DNA of 13,444 nucleotides from positions 1 through 13,444 of the forward strand of contig JAUPLV010000050.1 of the NCBI GenBank assembly GCA_030836725.1. The letters are read 5' to 3'. How positions within the stretch are numbered: the stretch's first letter is position 1; each line of letters opens with the position of its first letter. Of the stretch, positions 1 to 6,425 are shown piece after piece. The DNA is from Pseudomonadota bacterium. Its GTDB lineage: Bacteria > Pseudomonadota > Gammaproteobacteria > Burkholderiales > Thiobacillaceae. A program made the position numbers and the translations under genes. The notes under the pieces are model-generated. The model made no database searches, had not been told where the DNA came from, and was given only the letters and a program-made list of their open reading frames with translations.

Positions 1-235
1 CTACTGCGTCAACCGGATCTACAGCGATGCCACTCGGGCGGCTCCTGGCGGCCTTTTCCAGAATCGCGTTCTGCTCGACGACGTCGGCAATGGCGGGGGG
101 CATATAGTCGACCACAATCTCGACACCCAGTTCACGACTCAGGATTTCGGCCTGAGCCTGCGCACCCTTGTTTACCTCGTCGAACCAGGGATGTGCCACT
201 TTCGGGACAATGATGAATCGAAGCGCACTTGCCAT
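1..235 (-). CDS. Sugar-type periplasmic-binding protein, N-terminal part (runs off window)
   Basis: Only the first 78 codons are present; the gene continues beyond base 1. The peptide begins MASALRFIIVPKVAHPWFDE and continues with an amphipathic helix, a short strand (VEIVVDYMPP) and AIADVVEQNAILEKA, ending in SGIAVDPVDAV. This beta-alpha-beta pattern, with the HPWF(D/N) segment in the first ligand loop and the 'I-A-V-D-P' strand, is typical of the RbsB/LacI-type type 1 periplasmic-binding fold that captures sugars or related small molecules for ABC transporters. The ATG at 235 is supported by GAGGA eight bases upstream. No signal peptide precedes the fold: the first core strand starts at about residue 5. 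The protein is therefore either cytoplasmic, exported in an unusual way, or shortened at its N-terminus. The ligand cannot be deduced. It lies just downstream of a decayed trhP gene on the same strand. Confidence 0.75.
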   Translation of the reverse strand, partial: MASALRFIIVPKVAHPWFDEVNKGAQAQAEILSRELGVEIVVDYMPPAIADVVEQNAILEKAARSRPSGIAVDPVDAV

Positions 236-266
236 TTCTCGAGTCCTCGCAAGGTAAATTAAAAGC

Positions 267-660
267 CTAGCAGTTATTGACGAATGCGCCTTCATGGCTC
301 GCCGGCAGGGGAATGCTGACGCGATGGCCGCTGCCGGCGCGACCTCGACCGGGGTGCCGTCCTTGCCCTGCATGGTGGCGATCGTCAGTTCCAGGTTGCC
401 CCGGGGTGGATGAACTCAATGCGGTCGCCGACCGAGAACCCGTTCGTCATGTTGATCCCGGCCAGGACTGACGTAGTGGGAGATGATGCTGACGGCACAG
501 AACTCTGTGCGCGTATTCGATGCCGATTCCCAGAGCGGTTTTGTCGCGGAAGCTGTGGTTGTGCACGCGCAGGCTGAAGCGCGGCTGGCCGGCACCCACC
601 GCATCGGCGCCGAAGGCGGGCGCCGTTTCCAGCATGGGTTCCGAGCCGGCGGGGGCTGCA
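267..660 (-). pseudogene. trhP: trhP (yegQ) relic: tRNA uridine 5-hydroxylation U32-family protein, internally deleted and frameshifted
   Basis: No intact reading frame exists, but pieces read in order match TrhP from memory of the E. coli protein. Segment 1 (about 660-504) gives PAGSEPMLET, then GADAVGAGQPRFSLRVHN and LGIGIEYAH, the N-terminal barrel strand and helix. Segment 2 (505-461, another frame) gives EFCAVSIISHYVSPG, the next strand. Segment 3 (456-400) jumps to the C-terminal domain: NGFSVGDRIEFIHPG. Segment 4 (400-335) gives GNLELTIATMQGKDGTPVEV. Segment 5 (335-267) gives GHRVSIPLPASHEGAFVNNC and a TAG stop. Roughly 320 central codons of a family usually near 450 residues are missing, including the cysteine-rich region. 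Single lost bases explain the breaks near 400 and 335. TrhP makes 5-hydroxyuridine at the tRNA wobble position, the precursor of cmo5U/mcmo5U. The relic starts about 30 bases after the rbgA stop, suggesting a former rbgA-trhP pair. Confidence 0.85.
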
Positions 661-687
661 ACCCGTGTTGCAGCATTCTGGCGTGGT

Positions 688-1584
688 TTAAGTTGGATTG
701 CCGGGTTCTGGTTTGCCGCGCGCGGTTGCCAGCATCGCCTGCCGGGACGCGGGCGTTTCCAGGCTGATGCGGCCGAGGGCGCCGGTGCGGTAATCGGTCA
801 GCAGGATCATCGCCGCCTTCTCCAGATCGAGTTCGCCAGCCCGTCCCTTCAATACACAGCCGCGTTTCCTCGCCACCGCTTCCAGCACGCCGGGGGCGTC
901 GATTCCGTCGAGCGAAAAGCCGTAGCGCGCCTTCAGCAGGGCCGGGTAGCGTTCGAGCAGGATGCCCGCCAGAAACACCGCCACCTCCTCGTCGATCACC
1001 GCGTTGCGGCCGATGGCGTGGCTCGCCGCGAGCATGAAGCCGTCCGAGTCGTGCTCGATCTTCGGCCAGGTCATCCCCGGCGTGTCGACCAGCGTCAGCC
1101 GCGGCGTGAGGTTGATGCGCTGCTGCGATTTGGTCACCGCCGGCTCGTCGCCTACCGCCGCGACGCGACGCTTTACCAGTGCGTTCAGCAGGGTGGATTT
1201 GCCGACGTTGGGGATGCCCATGATCATCAGCCGCAGCGGCTTGAAGGTGTCGTCGCGGTGCGGCGCCAGCTTCTGCGCCAGCGCCGGCAGCTTGGCCACG
1301 TCACTCTGCTTTTTGGCGGAGATCGCCACCGCCATCACGCCGGGCTGCTTGTTGAAGTAGTCGATCCAGGCGCGGGTGGCCTCGGGGTCGGCGAGGTCGG
1401 CCTTGTTGAGCAGCTTGAGGCAGGTGCGCTGACGATGGGTGCGCAGCTCGTGGATCATCGGGTTGCTGCCGGCTTCCGGCAGGCGTGCGTCGAGCACCTC
1501 GACCACCACGTCGATCTGCGCCATCGTCTCCGCGGCCTTCTTGCGCGCGGTGGTCATGTGACCGGGGAACCACTGGATCGCCAT
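688..1584 (-). CDS. rbgA: Ribosome biogenesis GTPase RbgA (YlqF)
   Basis: A 298-residue circularly permuted GTPase. The motifs run in the permuted order G4-G5-G1-G2-G3 that defines the YlqF/YawG/YjeQ group: NKAD at residues 60-63, SAKK at 89-92, the P-loop GIPNVGKST at 123-131, a Thr near 151 as the likely G2, and DTPG at 167-170. The N-terminus MAIQWFPGHMTTARKK is the usual RbgA start, and the C-terminal helical domain (about 200-298) fits the RNA-binding region. In Bacillus this protein acts in late 50S subunit assembly; I infer the same general role. The frame is open for a long way upstream across the preceding lyase gene, but the ATG at 1584 matches the family N-terminus and I reject the longer form. 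Ribosome site is weak (GAG about ten bases upstream). It lies 65 bases after the upstream lyase on the same strand and is probably co-transcribed with it. Confidence 0.93.
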   Translation of the reverse strand: MAIQWFPGHMTTARKKAAETMAQIDVVVEVLDARLPEAGSNPMIHELRTHRQRTCLKLLNKADLADPEATRAWIDYFNKQPGVMAVAISAKKQSDVAKLPALAQKLAPHRDDTFKPLRLMIMGIPNVGKSTLLNALVKRRVAAVGDEPAVTKSQQRINLTPRLTLVDTPGMTWPKIEHDSDGFMLAASHAIGRNAVIDEEVAVFLAGILLERYPALLKARYGFSLDGIDAPGVLEAVARKRGCVLKGRAGELDLEKAAMILLTDYRTGALGRISLETPASRQAMLATARGKPEPGNPT

Positions 1585-1616
1585 GGGTGAGGGTCTCGGT
1601 AAGGGGACGCGATTAT

Positions 1617-1638
1617 CCCGGAAACGGCTGCTTCCGGG
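1617..1638 (-). other. Intergenic hairpin between the lyase gene and rbgA
   Basis: CCCGGAA (1617-1623) pairs perfectly with TTCCGGG (1632-1638) around an 8-base loop in the 65-base gap between the two minus-strand genes. No T-run follows on the minus strand, so it is not a classic Rho-independent terminator. It could be an RNA processing or partial attenuation site, or chance in GC-rich DNA. Confidence 0.4.
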
Positions 1639-1649
1639 CTGAATCCCGT

Positions 1650-3050
1650 TTAGCCGGCACCGCCGCCGCTGCCCACGCCGTGCGCGGCTTGCAGTACCAG
1701 CGCGTCGAAGTCGGCCGCGCTCATCAGCCCGCGCTCGGCGACGATGTCGCGCACCGGACGACCGGACTTCTCCGATTCCTTGGCGACTTCGGCGGCCTGG
1801 TTGTAGCCGATCCGGGTGTTGAGCAGGGTGGCGAGCGCGACGCTCTGGTGGATGAAGAAGGCGCAACGCTCGCGGTTGACGACGATGCCCTTGAGGTTCT
1901 TTTCGGTGGCGGCGTTCATCGCGTTGGTAAGCCAGTCCATGGCGTCGAACAGCGCACTGCCCAAGGCCGGCATCATCACGTTGAGTTCCATCTGTCCGGC
2001 CTGCACCATGTAGCTCACCGCCGCATCCTGCCCCAGCACCTGGAAGCACACCTGGTTGAGCATCTCGAACATCACCGGGTTGACCTTGCCCGGCATGATG
2101 GAGGACCCCGGCTGCACCGGCGGCAGCTGGATCTCGCCGAGACCCGTGCGTGGGCCGGAAGCGAGCAGGCGCAGGTCGTTGGAGATGCGGGTGAGTTCCA
2201 GTGCGAGGTTGCGGATCTCGCCCGACAGCCGCGCCAGATCGTTCATCGACTGCATCTGCGCGACCAGCTGGCCGACGCGGATCGGCTCGCCGGTGAGCTT
2301 GGCCAGTTCGGCTGCGGCGCGTGCCGGGTAGTCGGGCGAGGTGTTGAGCCCGGTGCCGGCTGCGGAGCCGCCGAGGCCGATTTCGCACAGCGCCGGGCGC
2401 ACCGCGTCGAGGCTTGCCGCGCAGCGGGAAAGCGTCCACGCGTAGCCGGCGAACTCCTGCCCCAGGGTGGTCGGCACCGCGTCCTGCAGGTGGGTGCGGC
2501 CGGACTTCACCGTGTCCTTCTCGCGATCGGCCAGGCGGCTGAATTCCGCCGCCATGCCGTACACCGCGGCGATCAGGCGCGGCAGCTTGGCCAGCACCGC
2601 CAGACGAATGGCGGTGGGGATGGTGTCGTTGGTCGACTGCCCCATGTTGACGTCGTCGTTGGGGTTGATCGGCTTGTAGACGCCTTTTTCCCCGCCCAGC
2701 GCCGCATTGGCGAGATTGGCAATGACCTCGTTGCTGTTCATGTTGTGGCTGGTGCCGGCGCCCGCCTGGAAACGGTCGACCACGAATTCATCGCTATACT
2801 GCCCAGCGAGAATTTTGTCGCAGGCGGCGACGATGGCATCGCGCTTATTTTCCGGAAGCCAGCCCGGCTGGCAGTTGGCGTTCGCGGCGGCAAGCTTGAT
2901 GCGGACGTGCGCTAGTACGAAATCCTTATCCGGGCCACGCCCGGAAATGGGAAAATTCGCTACGGCGCGTGCTGTTTGCGCGCCGTACCAGGCATCCTTG
3001 GGAACCTGGACTTCGCCCAGCGAGTCCTTCTCGATACGGAATTCATTCAT
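1650..3050 (-). CDS. aspA: Aspartase/fumarase-superfamily lyase, most likely aspartate ammonia-lyase
   Basis: A 466-residue cytoplasmic lyase, full length for the class II fumarase/aspartase superfamily. The three conserved regions are present: GTSHNMNSNEV at 99-109, QSTND at 138-142 with GRTHLQDAVP at 184-193, and the mobile catalytic loop GSSIMPGKVNP at 315-325. The likely base is Ser317, with Lys322 and Asn324 as substrate ligands; Thr100, Ser139, Thr140, Asn141, Thr186 and His187 also line up. I prefer aspartase (aspartate to fumarate plus ammonia) over fumarase C because the second-region motif is QSTND rather than QSSND, and GTGLN, LGQEF and NQVCFQV resemble aspartases. Fumarase activity cannot be excluded. 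The C-terminus ends in an odd Gly-rich tail (GVGSGGGAG). The ATG at 3050 gives the standard start (EFRIEKDSLGEVQVP). It is divergent from, and only 13 bases from, the next gene; rbgA follows downstream. Confidence 0.8.
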   Translation of the reverse strand: MNEFRIEKDSLGEVQVPKDAWYGAQTARAVANFPISGRGPDKDFVLAHVRIKLAAANANCQPGWLPENKRDAIVAACDKILAGQYSDEFVVDRFQAGAGTSHNMNSNEVIANLANAALGGEKGVYKPINPNDDVNMGQSTNDTIPTAIRLAVLAKLPRLIAAVYGMAAEFSRLADREKDTVKSGRTHLQDAVPTTLGQEFAGYAWTLSRCAASLDAVRPALCEIGLGGSAAGTGLNTSPDYPARAAAELAKLTGEPIRVGQLVAQMQSMNDLARLSGEIRNLALELTRISNDLRLLASGPRTGLGEIQLPPVQPGSSIMPGKVNPVMFEMLNQVCFQVLGQDAAVSYMVQAGQMELNVMMPALGSALFDAMDWLTNAMNAATEKNLKGIVVNRERCAFFIHQSVALATLLNTRIGYNQAAEVAKESEKSGRPVRDIVAERGLMSAADFDALVLQAAHGVGSGGGAG

Positions 3051-3063
3051 GGTGGAAAAACCA

Positions 3064-3558
3064 ATGCGGACGTTACAAAGAAAGCAATTTTATCCGATGT
3101 GGCTGGCCGGGCTGCTGTTGGCGTTATCGGTGTCCTGGGCGCAGGCGGCTGACTTCAAGGTAACCGACACCGAGGGCAAAACCCATACCCTGTCCGGTTA
3201 CAAGGGAAAATGGGTGCTGGTGAATTACTGGGCAACCTGGTGTCCGCCTTGCCTGGAGGAGATTCCCGATCTGATCGCGCTGCATGAGAACAAGAAAAAC
3301 AATCTCGTTGTCATCGGCATTGCGATGGATTATCGCAATGCCAAGCAGGTGACCGATTTCGCCGAGGGGCTTCTGGTCACTTACCCCATCGTGCTCGGCA
3401 CCCCCCAGATCGTGAACCAGATCGGGCCGGTACAGGGTTTGCCGACGACCTATCTATTCAACCCGGAAGGCAAGAAGGTTGCCCAGCAAGTGGGGTTGAT
3501 CACCCGCGCGTCGGTGGAAGGCTACATTGCCGGCAAGCCCGCCGTCCCCAAAAAATGA
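3064..3558 (+). CDS. Exported TlpA/ResA-like thiol-disulfide oxidoreductase
   Basis: A 164-residue protein. Residues 1-28 form a Sec signal peptide (basic start, hydrophobic WLAGLLLALSV, cleavage after AQA). The rest is a redoxin/TlpA-type thioredoxin fold: DFKVTDTEGKTHTLSGYKGK at 30-49, active site WATWCPPC with Cys60 and Cys63, and the cis-proline loop GLPTTYLF with Pro127. TlpA/ResA proteins reduce or exchange disulfides in the periplasm, often for cytochrome c or copper-centre maturation; the partner here is unknown. The ATG at 3064 follows GGTGG by eight bases. In-frame ATGs at 3049 and 3097 are alternatives, the latter giving a shorter signal peptide. It is the first of four consecutive plus-strand genes, with 23 bases to the next. 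Its upstream control region must overlap the divergent lyase gene. Confidence 0.88.
   Translation: MRTLQRKQFYPMWLAGLLLALSVSWAQAADFKVTDTEGKTHTLSGYKGKWVLVNYWATWCPPCLEEIPDLIALHENKKNNLVVIGIAMDYRNAKQVTDFAEGLLVTYPIVLGTPQIVNQIGPVQGLPTTYLFNPEGKKVAQQVGLITRASVEGYIAGKPAVPKK
3087..3092 (-). promoter_or_regulatory. Putative -10 element (TAAAAT) for the lyase gene
   Basis: Read on the minus strand, TAAAAT lies about 37 bases before the lyase ATG, inside the signal-peptide codons of the divergent thioredoxin gene. It has the same hexamer as the candidates before proS and apbC. No convincing -35 is visible at 17 bases. The start codons are so close that a promoter within the neighbouring coding sequence is expected. 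Confidence 0.35.
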
Positions 3559-3581
3559 GCGCTTGTTGAAAAGGAGACGCC

Positions 3582-4088
3582 ATGCGCCAACTGCTGATCG
3601 CATTTTTGCTGCTGTTCGCGGCGCCCTCATGGGCGGAGACGCGCGATCCCGCCAACCATTTTTTCCAGCCCAAGTTCGGAGATTTGCAGGCTGATTTGCA
3701 GGAAGCCAGAAAACAGGGCAAGCAAGGTGTTTTCCTGTTTTTCGAAATGGACGACTGCCCATTCTGCGAGCGCATGAAAAACACCATCCTCAACCAGGCC
3801 GAGGTGCAGGATGCCTACCGTGCGAGATTTCTGCTGTATCCGATCGATGTCAACGGCGACACCGCAATGAATGATTTCCAGGGCAAGGAAACCACCGAGA
3901 AGGCCTTTGCCTTCGCTCACCGTGTGCGCGCCACGCCGACACTTCTGTTTTTCGACCTCGACGGCAAACTGGTCACGCGCCACACTGGCCCCAGCAAGGA
4001 CAAGGCGGAATTTCTGCTGCTCGGCAAATACGTGACAGAGGGCGCTTATACGACCCAGCCCTTCGTCAGATACAAACAAGGAAAATGA
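3582..4088 (+). CDS. Exported thioredoxin-fold protein with CPFC active site (SoxW-like group)
   Basis: A 168-residue protein with a clear signal peptide (MRQLLIAFLLLFAAPSWA, cleavage after residue 18). The mature part is a thioredoxin fold: VFLFFEMDDCPFCERMK with Cys59 and Cys62, a strand LLYPIDVNGD, and the cis-proline loop RATPTLLFFDLDGK with Pro119, then a C-terminal helix. The arrangement resembles periplasmic thioredoxin-related proteins of the SoxW/thioredoxin_2 kind; a dedicated role in sulfur oxidation is not shown by the neighbours. A strong ribosome site, AAGGAG, sits seven bases before the ATG. The stop overlaps the next start (ATGA at 4085-4088), so it is translationally coupled to the TolC-family gene. 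Two different exported thiol proteins in one operon suggest sequential redox work on a common substrate, which is inference. Confidence 0.85.
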   Translation: MRQLLIAFLLLFAAPSWAETRDPANHFFQPKFGDLQADLQEARKQGKQGVFLFFEMDDCPFCERMKNTILNQAEVQDAYRARFLLYPIDVNGDTAMNDFQGKETTEKAFAFAHRVRATPTLLFFDLDGKLVTRHTGPSKDKAEFLLLGKYVTEGAYTTQPFVRYKQGK

Positions 4089-5359
4089 AGCGGGTCGCCT
4101 GCTATCTGCTGTCGGCGTGCGTACTGTCCACCACGGCGGCAGCGGCGGCGGAGCGTCTCACGCTGGATGAAGCGCTGTCGGCGGTGACCGCGGCGCACCC
4201 CGATCGCCGGGCGGCGGAGAGCGATCTGGCGCTGTCGCGTGCCGAACGTGAAGAGGCGGCAGGCCGGCAGGATTTCAGCCTCTATCTCGACGGCAGCCTG
4301 CGCGGCGGCCGTCGACCCGATGGCGACTGGAAACCCGACAACATCGGCCGCATCGTCGCGCGCAAGCCGCTGCTCGATTTCGGCCGCAGCAGCCAGGCTG
4401 TGGCGGCGGCGGATCAGGAAATCGAGGCGCGGCAAGCGGCTCTCTTCAATGTCGAAAGCCTGCGTCGCCTCGATATCATGGCGCGCTATTTCGACGTGCT
4501 GCTGGCTGACCAGCAATACGCCGCGGATAACGAATTCATGGCGGTCGCCTACGTGTCATGGGACAACGCCAAGGACCGTTTCGCGCTGGGGCAGATCAAC
4601 CAGCCCGAGCTGATGCGGCTGGAGGCCGGCTTTCAGGATATCCGCGAGCGCCGCAACGCCAGCCTGCTGGGCATGCGCGGCAGCCGGCAGAAACTTGCCA
4701 ACGCGATTTATCGCCCCGGCAACCTGCCGGCCGAACTGGTCGAGCCCGCTCTCGGGGACAATGCACGCGCAGTGCCGGAATATGAAGTCCTGCTGCCCTG
4801 GGTGATGGCGCGAAATCCGGGCGTGCGGGTGAGGCAGGCGCAGCTGGCGGCGGCGGATGCGCGTATGGCGGCGATTCGCGCCGAGCGCAATCCGATGCTT
4901 GACGCCGAGGTGATCGGCGGTGGCTATAGCCGGGAGACGGCTACGCGCGACGAATTGAGCGCCGGTCTGATTTTCAGTATCCCGCTGTATCAGGGGAGGG
5001 GTGTGGATGCGCGGATCGCGAGAGAACTGGCGCAGAAGGAGCGCAGCGCCGCCGAGCTGGAAAAGCTTCGGCTCGACCTGGCCGAAACCCTGCTTGCCAC
5101 GCTGCAGGAAATCGAATGGCTGCGCGGCAGCGGCCGTCCCGCGGCCGACAGGCAGATCGAATACCGCGATTGGGCGCTGGAGCGCGCGCGCGCCGAATAC
5201 GAACTTGAGTTGAAGACCAATCTGGGCAACAGCATGGCGGAAACGCAAGTGGCGAAACTGCGCCGCAATCAGGTCGAGTATCGCCTGGCGCTGGCGCTGG
5301 CCCGGCTGGATGCATTGTCCGGCGGCAGCCTGCCGTCTGTTGAAGGGATGGGAAAATGA
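4085..5359 (+). CDS. TolC-family outer-membrane efflux protein
   Basis: A 424-residue protein with a signal peptide (about residues 1-22, ending in an Ala run before ERLTLDEAL). The family hallmark LTLDEALSAVTAAHPDRRAAESDL begins at 24 and the same unit recurs from about 230 (LLPWVMARNPGVRVRQAQLAAADARM), the two-fold repeat of outer-membrane efflux proteins. Each repeat has long helices followed by a beta-strand region (SLYLDGSLRGG near 66; AEVIGGGYSRETATRDELSAGLIFSIPLYQGRG near 280-310). The length is typical. Such proteins form trimeric outer-membrane channels with a periplasmic tunnel. It overlaps its neighbours by ATGA at both ends (4085-4088 and 5356-5359), so its synthesis is tightly coupled to the thioredoxin-like protein before it and the mini-adaptor after it. 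No substrate can be assigned. Confidence 0.9.
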   Translation: MKRVACYLLSACVLSTTAAAAAERLTLDEALSAVTAAHPDRRAAESDLALSRAEREEAAGRQDFSLYLDGSLRGGRRPDGDWKPDNIGRIVARKPLLDFGRSSQAVAAADQEIEARQAALFNVESLRRLDIMARYFDVLLADQQYAADNEFMAVAYVSWDNAKDRFALGQINQPELMRLEAGFQDIRERRNASLLGMRGSRQKLANAIYRPGNLPAELVEPALGDNARAVPEYEVLLPWVMARNPGVRVRQAQLAAADARMAAIRAERNPMLDAEVIGGGYSRETATRDELSAGLIFSIPLYQGRGVDARIARELAQKERSAAELEKLRLDLAETLLATLQEIEWLRGSGRPAADRQIEYRDWALERARAEYELELKTNLGNSMAETQVAKLRRNQVEYRLALALARLDALSGGSLPSVEGMGK

Positions 5360-5877
5360 AACAGCGCATTGCAGCCCTGGTGTTGGCTGGATTTTTTGGG
5401 TCGATGGCCGGGCCGTTGTGGGCGGCGGATGCGGTCGAACTTACGACCCGCGTGTCCGGCGTGGTGGACGAAGTGCTGGTCAAACCCGGTCAGCGCGTGA
5501 AAAAAGGCGCCGTGCTGTTGCGTCTGGACAAGACGGTCCTGCAGGCGCGCCTTGACGAGGCGACGGCGGATCAGGCGCGCGCGCAGGTCGACGAGGCGGA
5601 TGCCAAACGCGATCTGGAGCGGGCGCAGGAATTGTTCAACCGGACCGTGTCGTCGACCACCGAACTGGATGCGGCCGCGCTGCGTCATGCGCGTGCGCGG
5701 GCGGCCTTGTCGGCGGCCGATGCGCGCAGCGTGATTGCGCGGAAGAATCTGGGCGACGCCGAACTCAGGGCGCCGTTTAGTGGCGTGGTTGACGCGGTTC
5801 CGGGCGGCCCCGGTTCGGTGGTGGCGGCGGATTGCCAGCCCAGAACCTTGATCATCCTGAGTCCGGTTCGGCCCTGA
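5356..5877 (+). CDS. Short HlyD/membrane-fusion-like periplasmic adaptor
   Basis: A 173-residue protein with a signal peptide (cleavage near residue 23, PLWA). Then come the first lipoyl/barrel-sandwich half (VSGVVDEVLVKPGQRVKKGAVLLRLD, 33-58), a charged alpha-helical hairpin (about 60-130, rich in Ala, Glu and Arg) and the second lipoyl half (LRAPFSGVVDAVPGG, from 137) to the end. Usual adaptors are 330-400 residues and also carry a beta-barrel and a membrane-proximal domain; both are absent. I see no frameshift that would restore them: the lipoyl domain closes and the ORF ends 21 bases before the convergent gene. There is no transmembrane anchor or lipobox, so it is likely a soluble periplasmic protein that meets the TolC-family partner encoded immediately upstream (ATGA overlap). 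No pump gene is adjacent. Confidence 0.85.
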   Translation: MKQRIAALVLAGFFGSMAGPLWAADAVELTTRVSGVVDEVLVKPGQRVKKGAVLLRLDKTVLQARLDEATADQARAQVDEADAKRDLERAQELFNRTVSSTTELDAAALRHARARAALSAADARSVIARKNLGDAELRAPFSGVVDAVPGGPGSVVAADCQPRTLIILSPVRP

Positions 5878-5898
5878 AGCCCGCTTTCGATACGAATG

Positions 5899-6405
5899 TC
5901 AGCCCGCCAGCCGTTTTGTGGCCTCGGCTTCCATTTCCGCCGCCTGGCGTGGCGAAGCAACCGCGGCGACCACCTTGCGGCACATCGGCAGGACCTTGTT
6001 GAAGCTCGCCATATCCTGTACCTCGCTCATCTGCCGATAGGCGGGCGACTTGGTGCCCACCAATGTGGCCAGGAATTCCAGCACATAGCCGCGGCTCGCT
6101 TCCAGGTTGGTCATGGGTTGCGCGGGTGCGGATGAAGGGGCCGGATTGCCGGGTACGATGACTTGACCGGGGGCCTCGATTGCCATGTCGTCGTGCAGGG
6201 CCTGAATGTACCCATCCTGCAGCAGCTCGTTCAGCATCGTTCCCAGTTCGGTGCAGTTGGGCAGTTTGCCGCGCAGGTCGCCAAACGAAATGCCGTTCCC
6301 GATACTGAACAGGATTTGCCGCTGCCGGGGCCGCAAGGTGTGGCCGAGGTTGAAGATTTCATCCTGTCCCTTTTCGGTTCGGGACAGTTGCACTGTCATG
6401 TCCAT
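5899..6405 (-). CDS. Unrecognised protein, possible winged-helix N-terminus plus helical C-terminus
   Basis: A 168-residue soluble protein that I do not recognise. The ATG at 6405 is chosen because GGAGG lies five bases upstream; an ATG two codons later is possible. Residues 20-70 (LGHTLRPRQRQILFSIGNG, then SFGDLRGKL, LGTMLNELLQDGYIQAL) have the helix-helix-helix-wing feel of a winged-helix domain, with RPRQRQILFSI as a first helix. A Pro/Ala-rich linker covers about 80-100 (PGNPAPSSAPAQP). Residues 102-168 are mostly helical, including a YVLEFLATLVG helix and a charged C-terminus. No signal peptide or membrane segment is seen. It is convergent with the mini-adaptor gene (21-base gap, no obvious terminator) and has its own upstream region with a TGACAG/CTGTCA dyad. 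A regulatory role is possible but unproven. Confidence 0.72.
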   Translation of the reverse strand: MDMTVQLSRTEKGQDEIFNLGHTLRPRQRQILFSIGNGISFGDLRGKLPNCTELGTMLNELLQDGYIQALHDDMAIEAPGQVIVPGNPAPSSAPAQPMTNLEASRGYVLEFLATLVGTKSPAYRQMSEVQDMASFNKVLPMCRKVVAAVASPRQAAEMEAEATKRLAG

Positions 6406-6425
6406 GATCGCCTCCGTAATTATGA

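Noticed and set aside
520..1590. Plus-strand open frame of about 356 codons opposite rbgA
   Set aside because: It mirrors rbgA, whose permuted GTPase motifs are unmistakable. The plus-strand product is rich in Arg, His and Gly with no recognisable fold, as expected for antisense frames in GC-rich genes.
1585..2439. A long N-terminal extension of RbgA (583 codons in total)
   Set aside because: The extension runs through the upstream lyase gene in another frame. The family N-terminus MAIQWFPGHM begins exactly at 1584.
1485..2915. Plus-strand open frame of about 476 codons opposite the aspartase/fumarase gene
   Set aside because: Same reason: low-complexity His/Arg/Gly-rich composition opposite a gene with full-length conserved motifs.
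2707..3063. A long N-terminal extension of the TlpA-like protein
   Set aside because: It lies antisense to the lyase gene. The signal peptide begins at or just after 3064, which is where an exported protein must start.
5800..5900. A frameshift that would lengthen the mini-adaptor
   Set aside because: The lipoyl strand pattern finishes in frame and the convergent gene ends 21 bases later, leaving no room for a beta-barrel domain in any frame.
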